Translations under genes and position numbers: made by a program
In this document: in pieces, positions 1 through 9,635 of the stretch
Layout of the letters: each line of letters begins with the position of its first letter
Position numbering within the stretch: the stretch's first letter is position 1
Assembly: GCA_021789755.1 (NCBI GenBank)
Contig: JAJYJD010000003.1
Coordinates: 1-34,455, forward strand
Origin: Bacteroidota bacterium
Lineage (GTDB): Bacteria > Bacteroidota > Ignavibacteria > Kryptoniales > JAKASW01
Reading direction: 5' to 3'
Length of the DNA: 34,455 nt
Notes under the pieces: generated by a model
What the model was told of the DNA's origin: nothing
Databases searched by the model: none
The model's input: only the letters and a program-made list of their open reading frames with translations

Positions 1-69
1 CAGATTTGCATCATATTTCGCGGCGGCCTCATCCAAGCCGACGGGCAGTACGCCTTGTTCTTGAGACAT
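1..69 (-). CDS. N-terminus of next gene in the ABC exporter operon (probable ABC-2 type permease), truncated by window edge
   Basis: Minus-strand ATG at 69 opens MSQEQGVLPVGLDEAAAKYDANL... and runs off the window; overlaps the ABC ATPase 3' end, as expected for a coupled permease gene. Product is inferred from context only. Confidence 0.4.
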   Translation of the reverse strand, partial: MSQEQGVLPVGLDEAAAKYDANL

Positions 70-844
70 CTTTAAATCTCTCTCCTGTTTCTTCTGTTTC
101 CAGTGTCTTCCCGACATAGAACTCGAACACTTCGTTGAGGCTCGCAACACCGCCGTTCCGGGGAATGGATGCCTTGAGTTCGGCGGGCGAACCGATTGCC
201 GCAACTTTCCCTTTGTTCATGATTGCAACTCTGTCGCACATCTCATCGGCCTCTTCCATGTAATGCGTCGTCATAATAATGGTGGTTCCGTCCTTCGCCA
301 GCGCGCCGACATATTTCCATACCGTTTCCCTCGCGACAGGATCGAGCCCGACTGTCGGCTCGTCGAGATACAGGATGCGGGGTCTGTGAAGGACCGCCTG
401 GGCAATCTCGAGCCGCCTGATCATCCCTCCCGAATAACTTCTCACCAGCTTGTCGGCCGATTCCGACAAACCCATGAAGTGCAGAGAGTTGTCTATCATT
501 TTCCCCCTCTCCTTCGCCGGTATGTCATAAAGCTTGGCAAATATCAGGAGGTTCTCGTATCCGCTCAGGCTTCCGTCGGCTGAAAGCAGTTGAGGAACAT
601 ACCCTATCGCACGCCGCACCCGCGGTGCCTGATGAACGACATCGAAGCCCGCAACTGTAGCGACACCCGACGTCGGTGGAAGAAGAGTCGTCAACATTTT
701 TATGGTCGTCGTCTTTCCGGCGCCGTTTGGTCCGACGACTCCAAAGACTTCGCCGGATTCCACGGAGAAAGAAATTGAATCCACCGCCGTAAATGCGCCG
801 AACCTCTTTGTCAGGTTTTTCACTTCGAGAATAGTCTTACTCAT
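29..844 (-). CDS. ABC transporter ATP-binding protein (DrrA/CcmA-type)
   Basis: Walker A GPNGAGKTT, signature YSGGM, Walker B ILYLDEPTVGLD, H-loop TTHYMEEAD. Confidence 0.95.
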   Translation of the reverse strand: MSKTILEVKNLTKRFGAFTAVDSISFSVESGEVFGVVGPNGAGKTTTIKMLTTLLPPTSGVATVAGFDVVHQAPRVRRAIGYVPQLLSADGSLSGYENLLIFAKLYDIPAKERGKMIDNSLHFMGLSESADKLVRSYSGGMIRRLEIAQAVLHRPRILYLDEPTVGLDPVARETVWKYVGALAKDGTTIIMTTHYMEEADEMCDRVAIMNKGKVAAIGSPAELKASIPRNGGVASLNEVFEFYVGKTLETEETGERFKDVSRTRRTARRLG

Positions 845-934
845 TGAGAATGATCCCCTTGTCTTTCACGGTTCCCTTGCAGACGACTTCCTGCAAATAA
901 TGAAAATCATGCGCGATCCGGGAAGTTTTTCATC

Positions 935-1909
935 TCAGGATTTCGCCCTCATCATAAACAGAAAATCCAGCCCGAACTTATGCAGGCCGGGAATCATCTG
1001 AAAATTTCCTTGCACATATCGGTATCTTTGATAGAAGTCCGAGTGACGCCTGGGCTTGTCGCGAATTTCCACTTCCGAACCTGTCGGCTTCTCGGGCGAC
1101 TCTCTTGGGAAGTAATCCTTCTTCCAGTCTTTCTTCCGGGGCAGGTAGCCCATACTCCTGAATCCGCGTTTTACGCTGTAAGTCTTCATTTTATCGATGA
1201 CGAATCCCGCCTGGTCCAGAATCGTCAAGAGCGTTCGGGCAGGGAAGAAGAAAATATGTCCGTTCTTACTGCGGGCGGGTTTGCCCTCGATCTTGTAGAA
1301 ATCGATCAGGTCCAGCGAGTCGTTAAAACCGTTTGGGACCGAAAGAAAGAAGATACCGTCGGGTTTGATTACACGCCTGCACTCCTTCAGCAAAGAAATC
1401 GGATCCAGAACATGCTCAAGAACATTGTTCACATGAACATAATCGAAAAAGCTTTGGGGAAATCCGGCCTCTGAAAGATCTCCGTGCCTCACATCCAGAC
1501 TGAGCTTTTCGCGGGCGAATCGGACAGCGCTCTCACCGAAGTCAGTCCCGTAGACGTCCCAATTGGAATGTTTCTTTATACCGTTTATGAAAAAACCTGT
1601 TGCGCAGCCGACGTCAAGGAATCTTCCGGTTTGCTTCAGACGGTGCAGGCGCTTTGCGTACGCCATGCCTTTCCCTTCCTCTCTTTCCCGGTCGAAGTCG
1701 TAATACGATGCCGAGTAGAAGATGTCCAGCTGCGCGGGGGTAGGCAGAGGGTCGAAAAAAATCACACCGCACTGCGCGCATTCAACGAGATCGAAGTCGG
1801 TTTGATAGACGAGGTTGACCCTGCTGAGGAAACGTTTATCTTGGGCATTGCCGCAGATCGGACACTCTTTCATGATGACTCCTGTTGCAAGTCCGGATGT
1901 GTCTGACAA
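935..1909 (-). CDS. Class I SAM-dependent methyltransferase with N-terminal zinc ribbon
   Basis: CPICG...CAQCG N-terminal Cys pairs; SAM motif FLDVGCATGFFINGIKK; post-motif FDYVHVNNVLEHVLDP. Confidence 0.9.
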   Translation of the reverse strand: MSDTSGLATGVIMKECPICGNAQDKRFLSRVNLVYQTDFDLVECAQCGVIFFDPLPTPAQLDIFYSASYYDFDREREEGKGMAYAKRLHRLKQTGRFLDVGCATGFFINGIKKHSNWDVYGTDFGESAVRFAREKLSLDVRHGDLSEAGFPQSFFDYVHVNNVLEHVLDPISLLKECRRVIKPDGIFFLSVPNGFNDSLDLIDFYKIEGKPARSKNGHIFFFPARTLLTILDQAGFVIDKMKTYSVKRGFRSMGYLPRKKDWKKDYFPRESPEKPTGSEVEIRDKPRRHSDFYQRYRYVQGNFQMIPGLHKFGLDFLFMMRAKS

Positions 1910-1952
1910 TTGATCTCAGATAAGAATATCTCAACGGCCATAAAATAGAAAC

Positions 1953-3074
1953 TCAGTCCTCTACCTCTTTTCCCGTGTAGTATCGTTCAAGGCTGTCGAC
2001 GCCCGAACTCAAACTGAAAAGCTGTTCGACCCTTTTTCTCCCGGCTTCGCCATGCGACCGTCGAACGTTCGGATCACGGACGAGTCTCAGAATGCCGTCC
2101 GCAAGCGATTTGTAATCCTTTGGCGGAACAAGGAGACCTGTTTCGTTATCGACAACGATGTCGAGCACACCGGCGCTTTTACTCGCGACAACAGGAAGCT
2201 TCATCGCCATCGCCTCGGCGAGTCCCAGCCCGAAGGATTCCTCGTGCGACGGAAATGCCAGGATGTCAAACGCCGTCAATAGACGGGGCACATCCTTTCT
2301 GAATCCGGTGAAGGTGACGACGTCTTTCAAACCGAGGTCTCCGGCGAGATTTCTTATTTTCGACTCATAAGGCCCTTCACCAAAACTCGCACCGCCGACA
2401 ACGAGGAATTGCAGGTTCATACCCGACGAATCCGTCAAACTCTTTGCGGCCATCAGGAATTCTTCATGCCCTTTTCCAGGCGACATTCTGCCGACCATAC
2501 CGATAAGAAGCGTGTTTTCAGGAATGCCAAGCTCGGCCCGCACCTCGGACTTTCTGTAAAGCGAAGGATCGAACGTCTCGAGCGGTATCCCCGGGGGAAG
2601 GACATGGACTTTCGATTCGGGCACCGGACAGGTATTCAGAACGCTCCCCTTTATGTAATTGGAGATCGCAAATGTTCCCTGAAGCCTTCCGTACAGAAAC
2701 CGGTGAAGCGGGTCGGTTTTCTTCACGCCGCTTGCCATATGTTTCGTCAGAAAAAATTTTGCGTCTGAAGACGCAAGCTTAAGAGCAGGAACCAGCCACC
2801 ATAGATCGTGAGAAAGGTGAGTATGCACTACATCGAAGTCGTAGTCCCTCAGCAATCTGCTCAATTCTCTGATGGTACGGAACGCCTGTTTATCGTCACC
2901 CAGTAGGCCCACAGCCGGTATGCCGGCGGCGTAAGCCTCCTTGAGAATCGTCGACCTTGGCGTGCAGAGGAGGCTGACGTCATGGCCTCGTCTCCGCAAT
3001 TCGCGGGATATCAGGACTGCCTGCATCTCGAGTCCGCCCCATGAACGTGAGCCGCATGACTGGAGAATCTTCAA
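1953..3074 (-). CDS. Glycosyltransferase family 4 (GT-B fold)
   Basis: N-terminal WGGLEMQAVLISRELRRRGHDVSLL; IGMVGRMSPGKGHEEFL; C-terminal HEESFGLGLAEAMAMKLPVVAS E-x7-E signature. Confidence 0.93.
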   Translation of the reverse strand: MKILQSCGSRSWGGLEMQAVLISRELRRRGHDVSLLCTPRSTILKEAYAAGIPAVGLLGDDKQAFRTIRELSRLLRDYDFDVVHTHLSHDLWWLVPALKLASSDAKFFLTKHMASGVKKTDPLHRFLYGRLQGTFAISNYIKGSVLNTCPVPESKVHVLPPGIPLETFDPSLYRKSEVRAELGIPENTLLIGMVGRMSPGKGHEEFLMAAKSLTDSSGMNLQFLVVGGASFGEGPYESKIRNLAGDLGLKDVVTFTGFRKDVPRLLTAFDILAFPSHEESFGLGLAEAMAMKLPVVASKSAGVLDIVVDNETGLLVPPKDYKSLADGILRLVRDPNVRRSHGEAGRKRVEQLFSLSSGVDSLERYYTGKEVED

Positions 3075-3079
3075 GCTAT

Positions 3080-3096
3080 AAACCTTGCGAAGGTTT
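3080..3096. repeat. Perfect dyad AAACCTT-GCG-AAGGTTT
   Basis: Read directly: 7-bp arms, 3-nt loop, between tolC and the glycosyltransferase. Confidence 0.8.
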
Positions 3097-3132
3097 GAAA
3101 CCGGAAGACTTCATCGAACCCCGTCAAGGTCT

Positions 3133-3151
3133 GTAACCTTCGGAAGGTTAC
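3133..3151. repeat. Perfect dyad GTAACCTT-CGG-AAGGTTAC overlapping the tolC stop
   Basis: Read directly: 8-bp arms, 3-nt loop; related core (ACCTT..AAGGT) to the dyad at 3080. Confidence 0.8.
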
Positions 3152-4515
3152 CATGCTTTTTCTCCGATTGCCTGCTGGAGTTCGTACCTCCCGATCACGT
3201 ATTTGTACAGTGCCTGCAAGCGCATCAGCCTTGCCTGGGAGAGGGCTGTCTCCGCGTCGAGGAGATCGAGGTTCGTCACCGTCCCCGCCTCGTAGCGAAT
3301 CCTGGCGAGGCTCAGCGCACTCTCCGCCTGCTGTACCGTTATGTCGCTCGTCTGCAGCTTGTCCAGGCTGGAACGAAGGTCGACAATTCCTCTCTGCACG
3401 TCGGCCTTCACTTCCTGAACGACGTTAGACTTGTACGATTCGGCCGCTTTCACACCCGCGCTGGCCTCCTCCTCCATGCTCTGTCTGCGGTAACCGCCGA
3501 AGAACGGAACGAATCCAGAAATCGGTATCTGAAGCTGAGCCGCCGCGGCAAAGTTTCCTCTCCACGCGTCAAGGTTCGGCTCGTAACCGTTCTTGAAACC
3601 CCAGGCAAAGGCCACATTGAGCGAAGGGTTGTCTACGGCAGATGCAACGTTGTAACGAGCCTGCGCCGTCGCAATCTCGTCGTTTGCCGATTTCAACTCC
3701 ACTCGATTCTCCATAGCAATTCCGGTCAGGGAGTCCGGATTAAGCGACAGCGGCATCTCATTGAATTCGCCTGCGAGCCTGAGCGGTGAATCCTGGGAAA
3801 TACCGAGCAACCGCCTGAGAACTATTTCGGTATTCGACAACGAATTTTCAAGGTTGATCATCTCGTCCTGGGCCGCTGCGACGCGAACCTGCGTCGTCAG
3901 AACGTCGAAGTCCGTCGCCGTTCCTGCCTCAACTTTCCTCTTCGTCATCAAAATATGTTCATTCAGCGTGTTTATTGCGTCGTCTTGAACGCGGATACTT
4001 CTCTGAAGAAACAGTACGGCATAAAAAGTCTGTATGGTCCTGTACGCCAGATCCTGGCGGACCAGCTCGTACCTGTCCTTTGCACTCTTCACCTGCGTCT
4101 TGGCGAGATCGATGTTTTTCTGTCGCCTGTTAAAGTCGTAAACCGTCCCGCTGAAGCCGACGTGTTCGTCGTAGTTGTTTGCCGGAGCCAGGACAATGTT
4201 TCCGAACCCGGGAAAACTAAAAGCCGGGATGGGACCTATGCGGGTGTAGTTGAGAGAGACGCCTCCTTCCGGATAGAGAGGACTCTTGCTTACCTTGACG
4301 CCAGCCTGCGAATCATTGACCTCTTCCGCCGCCTGTTGAATCGTGGGATTGGTCGCAAGGACCATCCGAACGGCTTGGTTCACCGTCAGAGAGTCCGCGG
4401 GACCTGTTTGAGAGAAAGCCTGCGCCGACAGCGAAAGGAAGATCACCGTCAGCAATAGTATAATACGAGATTTCATTATTTCCACCATTGTTTGAGATAC
4501 GTGTTTAAAAATCAC
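3148..4515 (-). CDS. TolC-family outer membrane efflux protein
   Basis: Signal peptide MKSRIILLLTVIFLSLSAQAFS (likely real start about 4473); SLTVNQAVRMVLATNPTIQQA; repeated coiled-coil pattern with ALSLARIRYEAGTVTNLDLLDAETALSQAR. Confidence 0.93.
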   Translation of the reverse strand: MIFKHVSQTMVEIMKSRIILLLTVIFLSLSAQAFSQTGPADSLTVNQAVRMVLATNPTIQQAAEEVNDSQAGVKVSKSPLYPEGGVSLNYTRIGPIPAFSFPGFGNIVLAPANNYDEHVGFSGTVYDFNRRQKNIDLAKTQVKSAKDRYELVRQDLAYRTIQTFYAVLFLQRSIRVQDDAINTLNEHILMTKRKVEAGTATDFDVLTTQVRVAAAQDEMINLENSLSNTEIVLRRLLGISQDSPLRLAGEFNEMPLSLNPDSLTGIAMENRVELKSANDEIATAQARYNVASAVDNPSLNVAFAWGFKNGYEPNLDAWRGNFAAAAQLQIPISGFVPFFGGYRRQSMEEEASAGVKAAESYKSNVVQEVKADVQRGIVDLRSSLDKLQTSDITVQQAESALSLARIRYEAGTVTNLDLLDAETALSQARLMRLQALYKYVIGRYELQQAIGEKAW

Positions 4516-4538
4516 TTTTAAAAACTCCAGTCTATTGT

Positions 4539-6194
4539 CTATTCCATCGCGACAATTTTCTCGCCGTGCTCTTTCTTCTTCCTGCTTCTCAGGAAGAGTA
4601 CGGGAACAACGCAGAGGAAGGTTATCGCGGCAGCAATGAAGAAATCGTCATCCACTGCCGATACGAATGCCTGCTGACTGACGTTGTAAACAAGAAGGGC
4701 CTGTGCCCGCGCCGACGAGATGGCGGCGTTACCTCCGACCGCCTGCTGGGCAAATGACTTGAGCATTGTCAGAGCATTCCTCACCGCCGGTGAATATTTG
4801 TTCACCGCCTGTCCGTAAATGGTTTCGTGAAAAGCTGTGCGGTCGGTCAGCAAAGTCCCCATTATCGCGACTCCGAAACTGCCGCCTACCTGCCTCAGCA
4901 CGTTGTAGAGACCTGACGCTCTTGCCATCTTCTCTTTCGGTACATCGGAAAGCGATAGCGAGCTCAACGGAGTGAATATGAAACCCATCCCAAGTCCGCG
5001 CAGGTAAATCGATATCATAACCGAGTGGGTTTCGGAAAACAGCGACAGGAAATGGTTGCTGAAGAGGCTCAAAGCCAAAACAATAACACCATAAAGGGCC
5101 AAATACTTCGGATTAAGTCTGTCGGACAAGTATCCCGCGAGCGGACCCATCGTTCCCTGGAGGAAACCCAGCGGCAGGAAAAGCGACCCCGCCTGGAACG
5201 CGGTATATCCCAATCCGTTCTGCAGATACAACGGCAGAAGGAAAGTGCTGCCGAACATTCCCATTCCGAAAATGAAAAGGACGAGGTTAGCCATGGCAAA
5301 GTTGAAGTTCTTCATCAGGCTCAGATCGACGAGCGGTTCACGCGTGTTCAATTCCACAGCGATGAAAGCCACCAGTCCTATAAGCGATAACGCGAAGCAG
5401 GATAGAATGAACGGCGATGTCCACCCGCCGGTGTTCCAATCCGCATCCCCATCCGACAGCGCGAGGAGCAGACTCGTGAGAAACAGCGCCATCGAGATGA
5501 AGCCGGCTGCGTCGAACGAGCGGGATTTCTGCGACTGGTATTCGCGTTGTATAACCAGCGTGGCGAAGATGGCTACGATTCCGATGGGTACGTTTATGTC
5601 ATATATCGAATGCCAGGCAAAATTATCGATAAGATAGCCGCCGAGCGTGGGACCGAGAGAGACCGATGCGGCGGAAGCGACCGACCAGAACCCGATGGCC
5701 GTCCCGCGCTTTTCGGGAGGAAACTCTCTCATGACAATGGCCATGCCGACCGGCATCAGGAGTCCTCCACCGATGCCCTGGATCACACGAAACGCGATAA
5801 GTGCCGTAATGCTCCATGATAATGAACATAACAGTGATCCGGCGGTAAATAGAGTGAGTGCCGTAGCGTAAGTTTTTTTGTAGCCGAACCTGTCGGCGAT
5901 CCATCCTGAGGTCGGCAACATTGTCGCCAGAGCCAGCAGGTATCCTGTCGCTACCCATTTAGCGGTATCCACACCGACTCCGAAAGTTGCCATTATGGTC
6001 GGCATCGAGACATCCACGATGCTCGAATCGAGGACGACCATGAATGTCCCGAACATGACATTAACCAGCACCCACCATTTATACGACGGGTGCTGATGAT
6101 TGGGAATTCCTATTGTATCAGAAAGGGACTTTTCGCTCCCGTTTGTATTAAGATGTGAATCGTGATTATTGTTATTCATTTCCAAGTGTATCAA
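4539..6194 (-). CDS. DHA2-family MFS multidrug efflux permease (EmrB/QacA type), copy 1
   Basis: NVMFGTFMVVLDSSIVDVSMPTIMATFG, TSGWIADRFGYKKTY, RVIQGIGGGLLMPVGMAIV; about 14 hydrophobic segments. Confidence 0.95.
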   Translation of the reverse strand: MIHLEMNNNNHDSHLNTNGSEKSLSDTIGIPNHQHPSYKWWVLVNVMFGTFMVVLDSSIVDVSMPTIMATFGVGVDTAKWVATGYLLALATMLPTSGWIADRFGYKKTYATALTLFTAGSLLCSLSWSITALIAFRVIQGIGGGLLMPVGMAIVMREFPPEKRGTAIGFWSVASAASVSLGPTLGGYLIDNFAWHSIYDINVPIGIVAIFATLVIQREYQSQKSRSFDAAGFISMALFLTSLLLALSDGDADWNTGGWTSPFILSCFALSLIGLVAFIAVELNTREPLVDLSLMKNFNFAMANLVLFIFGMGMFGSTFLLPLYLQNGLGYTAFQAGSLFLPLGFLQGTMGPLAGYLSDRLNPKYLALYGVIVLALSLFSNHFLSLFSETHSVMISIYLRGLGMGFIFTPLSSLSLSDVPKEKMARASGLYNVLRQVGGSFGVAIMGTLLTDRTAFHETIYGQAVNKYSPAVRNALTMLKSFAQQAVGGNAAISSARAQALLVYNVSQQAFVSAVDDDFFIAAAITFLCVVPVLFLRSRKKKEHGEKIVAME

Positions 6195-6312
6195 AGAAAT
6201 ATTTCAACATGCTGAGATCCTGGAAGAAGAACCGGGCAGTAATCGAAGTTCCATCGTTCCATTGACCGGCTATCGTAATCTTCCGACATTCCAAAACTCC
6301 CTCTCCCTCCCG

Positions 6313-7947
6313 CTATTCCATCGCAACGACTTTCACCTTCTCGCCTTTCCGTTTCTTGTACCGCAGGAATAATATCGGGACAAGGCAAAGAACAGTTATT
6401 GCGGCCGCTACCAGGAAGTCGTCGTCGACCGCGGATACGAAGGCCTGCTGGCTGATCTGGTATCCCAGAAGCGCCTCCGCTCTCATAGCGGACATCGACA
6501 AGGTTCCGCCCACCGCGTGCTGAGAAAAATTCTTAAGCCCGAGCAGGACGTTCTGCACCACGGGAGAAGCCGGGCTGACGGATTGCCCATACATCGTGTC
6601 ATGGAAAATTGTCCGGTCAGTCAGAAGCGTTCCCATTATTGCCACGCCGAAGCTGCCGCCGACCTGTCTGATGACATTGAAGAGCCCCGACGCCTGGGCC
6701 ATACGCTCCCGGGGAATATCTGAAAGCGAAAGTGTGTTCAGCGGCGTAAATATGAGTGCCATCCCGAAGCCGCGCAGGTAAAGTGAAACCATAATGTCCG
6801 ACGTCATCGAGAAGAGAGAAAGAAAATGATTAACAAAGAGGCTCATCGCCAGAAGAATGATTCCAACCCCGGCAATGATTTTGGGATTCAGCTTATCCGA
6901 AAGCGCGCCGGATATCGGACCCATCACAGCCATTATCAATCCGAGAGGCAGGAAGAGCGAGCCCGCCTGAAACGCGGTGTATCCGAGTCCGTTCTGCAGG
7001 TAAAGCGGAAGGAGGAAAGTACTTCCGAACATTCCCATACCGAAAATGAACAGAACAAGATTTGACATGCCGAAGTTGAAATTCTTCAGCAGCCTGAGTT
7101 CGATCAGAGGATGTTTAATGTTAAACTCGACGGAAAGAAAGACGACGAGCCCGATCAGCGACAGGGCGAAGCACCCTAATATGAACGGCGATGTCCAGCC
7201 TCCGGTGTTCCACGACGCATTGCCGTCGGAGAGAGCAATAAGCAGAGGCGCGAGAAAAGTCACAATGGAAAGGAACCCTATGATATCGAAAGAGCGGCCG
7301 CTTTGAATCTTGTATTCACGCTGTATCACGAGGGTCGCGAAAACGCCCACGATCCCGACCGGTACATTAATGTCAAATATCGAATGCCATGCGAAGTTGT
7401 CGATGAGATATCCGCCCAGAGTGGGGCCGAGAGAAACCGACGCGGCGGCGGCGATCGCCCAGAAGCCGAGAGCGGTGCCTCGTTTCTCGGGAGGGAACTC
7501 ACGCACGACTATAGCCATACCGACGGGCATTAACAGGCCACCGCCCGCGCCCTGGATCGCCCGGAACATGATTAACGCGGTCATGTTCCATGAAATCGAA
7601 CAGAGCAACGATCCCGCCGTGAACAGTGCCAGCCCGAGGCTGTAAGTCTTCCTGAAACCGAAATGATCGGCAATCCAGCCGGATGTCGGAAGAAGAATGG
7701 CAAAAGCCAGGAGGTAGGCCGTAGCAATCCATTTTACCGTATCGATCCCGACGCCGAACGTCGCCATGACCTTCGCAAGCGACACATCAACGATCGTCGA
7801 ATCGAGAACCACCATGAAGGTTCCCATCATCACATTCGCAAGAACCCACCACTTGTACGAAGGATGTTCATGATGCGGGACTCCGATGCTGCCGGAGAGC
7901 CCGGAACCGTTCGATCTATTTGGGAAATTTCCATTTGTTTTCATCAA
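6313..7947 (-). CDS. DHA2-family MFS multidrug efflux permease, copy 2
   Basis: Paralogue of the preceding ORF: NVMMGTFMVVLDSTIVDVSLAKVMATFG, FRAIQGAGGGLLMPVGMAIV; long identical block LFIFGMGMFGSTFLLPLYLQNGLGYTAFQAGSLFLPLG. Confidence 0.95.
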   Translation of the reverse strand: MMKTNGNFPNRSNGSGLSGSIGVPHHEHPSYKWWVLANVMMGTFMVVLDSTIVDVSLAKVMATFGVGIDTVKWIATAYLLAFAILLPTSGWIADHFGFRKTYSLGLALFTAGSLLCSISWNMTALIMFRAIQGAGGGLLMPVGMAIVVREFPPEKRGTALGFWAIAAAASVSLGPTLGGYLIDNFAWHSIFDINVPVGIVGVFATLVIQREYKIQSGRSFDIIGFLSIVTFLAPLLIALSDGNASWNTGGWTSPFILGCFALSLIGLVVFLSVEFNIKHPLIELRLLKNFNFGMSNLVLFIFGMGMFGSTFLLPLYLQNGLGYTAFQAGSLFLPLGLIMAVMGPISGALSDKLNPKIIAGVGIILLAMSLFVNHFLSLFSMTSDIMVSLYLRGFGMALIFTPLNTLSLSDIPRERMAQASGLFNVIRQVGGSFGVAIMGTLLTDRTIFHDTMYGQSVSPASPVVQNVLLGLKNFSQHAVGGTLSMSAMRAEALLGYQISQQAFVSAVDDDFLVAAAITVLCLVPILFLRYKKRKGEKVKVVAME

Positions 7948-8014
7948 GTTTCTCTCTATATAAAATTGGGTTGATAAGAATGTTTTCGTTCGTTCCTATT
8001 CCACCGGAAACGTC

Positions 8015-9625
8015 TCACTCCATCGCCGGGGCTCTCACTCCGACGCCGGATCTTTTCCGACGCAGGAAGAAGATCGGCACAAGACACACTATCGTTATCA
8101 CGCCGGCGACGAGGAAGGCATCGTTAACTGCGGAAACAAAAGCCTGCTTCATCAGGTGGCCGATAATCAGCGCTCTCCCCCGAAGTATGGATTGCGGTAT
8201 CGAACCGCCAATCGCATGCTGGGAAAACAGTTCCAACCCGCGGATCACTTTCTGAAAAGAGGCGGAATGATCGTTGACGGCCATGCCATAAGACGCTGTG
8301 TGGAAGATGAGCCTGCGTGTCAGCAGTGTTCCAAACATTGCCACACCGAAGCTCCCTCCAACCTGGCGGATCACGTTGAACAAACCCGATGCCTGCGCCA
8401 TTTTGTTTTTTTGAACATTCGTGAGTGCCAGCGTACTCAGCGGGGTAAACATCAGGCCCATTGCAAAACCTCTCAGGTACAGGGGAAGCATTATTTGAGA
8501 GTGCATCGAGAAGAGCGAAAGGAAATAATTCAGGTACATGCTTATTCCGAGGAGAATTATGCCGATCGCGGCAGGAATTCTAGCATCGACCCTGTCGGAC
8601 AGAAAACCGGCAACAGGCGCCATGATCCCCTGCAATATCCCGACCGGGAGGAACACGAGACCCGCCTGGAACGGAGTGTAATTCAATGAATTCTGCAGGT
8701 ATAAGGGCATTAAGAACGTGCTTCCGAACATCCCTAGCCCGAAGATAAAGAGGATGATGTTTGTAATCCCGAAGTTGAAATCTTTCAGCAGTCTCAGCTC
8801 TATCAGCGGATGTCTGACTTTGAATTCGGTTACCAGAAAAACAATCAGGCCGACCAAAGACAGTGCAAGGCAAGTCAGGATGAAAGTGGAAGTCCATCCA
8901 CCGGTGTTCCACGACGCATTGCCGTCCGTCAGCGCCAGGAGAAGGAAAGTCAGGAATACAGCTACGGAGGCGAATCCGAGTAAATCGAAGCTGCGCGTAT
9001 GCTCGGTCTTGTACTCACGCTGAATGACGATTGTCGCGAAGACACCGAGTATCCCGACAGGGACGTTCACATAAAAGATGGTGTGCCACGAGAAATTGTC
9101 TATCAGGTAGCCGCCGATGAGGGGTCCGAAAGAGACGGACGCCGCAGCCGCGATAGACCAGAACCCCAGCGCGATGCCGCGTCTTTCGGGAGGGAATTCA
9201 CGTGTGACAATCGCCATGCCGACCGGCATCAGGAAACCTGCACCCGCACCTTGAATAATTCGAAAAATGACCAATATGTTCTCATCCCAGGCCATCCCGC
9301 AGAGGAATGATCCGATCGTGAAGAGAGCCAGTGCCAGCGCGTAAGTCCGCTTGTAGCCGAAGTGATCCGCCACCCAGCCCGAGGTAGGGAGCATAACCGC
9401 AAGCACAAGGAGGTACGCGGTCATTACCCACTCTATTTTATCGATGGTCACGCCGAATGTCGCCATGATCTTCGGTAGCCCGACATTGACAATGGTGGAG
9501 TCGAGGACCGCCATGAATGTTCCGATCATGACGTTCGCCAGAACCAGCCATTTGTACATCCTGTGACTCTGGTGAAGCACAGATATTTGACCGCGGACCG
9601 ATCCGGCGTTCAGCGCGAGCGACAT
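8015..9625 (-). CDS. DHA2-family MFS multidrug efflux permease, copy 3
   Basis: NVMIGTFMAVLDSTIVNVGLPKIMATFG, FRIIQGAGAGFLMPVGMAIVTREFPPERRG. Confidence 0.95.
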   Translation of the reverse strand: MSLALNAGSVRGQISVLHQSHRMYKWLVLANVMIGTFMAVLDSTIVNVGLPKIMATFGVTIDKIEWVMTAYLLVLAVMLPTSGWVADHFGYKRTYALALALFTIGSFLCGMAWDENILVIFRIIQGAGAGFLMPVGMAIVTREFPPERRGIALGFWSIAAAASVSFGPLIGGYLIDNFSWHTIFYVNVPVGILGVFATIVIQREYKTEHTRSFDLLGFASVAVFLTFLLLALTDGNASWNTGGWTSTFILTCLALSLVGLIVFLVTEFKVRHPLIELRLLKDFNFGITNIILFIFGLGMFGSTFLMPLYLQNSLNYTPFQAGLVFLPVGILQGIMAPVAGFLSDRVDARIPAAIGIILLGISMYLNYFLSLFSMHSQIMLPLYLRGFAMGLMFTPLSTLALTNVQKNKMAQASGLFNVIRQVGGSFGVAMFGTLLTRRLIFHTASYGMAVNDHSASFQKVIRGLELFSQHAIGGSIPQSILRGRALIIGHLMKQAFVSAVNDAFLVAGVITIVCLVPIFFLRRKRSGVGVRAPAME

Positions 9626-9635
9626 TTTCCCGTTC

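Noticed and set aside
3085-3789. 234-aa plus-strand ORF opposite tolC
   Set aside because: Antisense to a well-supported TolC gene; Arg/His-rich composition without any recognisable motif; typical shadow ORF in GC-rich DNA.
8156-8689. 177-aa plus-strand ORF opposite MFS copy 3
   Set aside because: Shadow ORF; similar antisense ORFs appear opposite copies 1 and 2 because the sense strands are paralogous, so the apparent conservation is not independent evidence.
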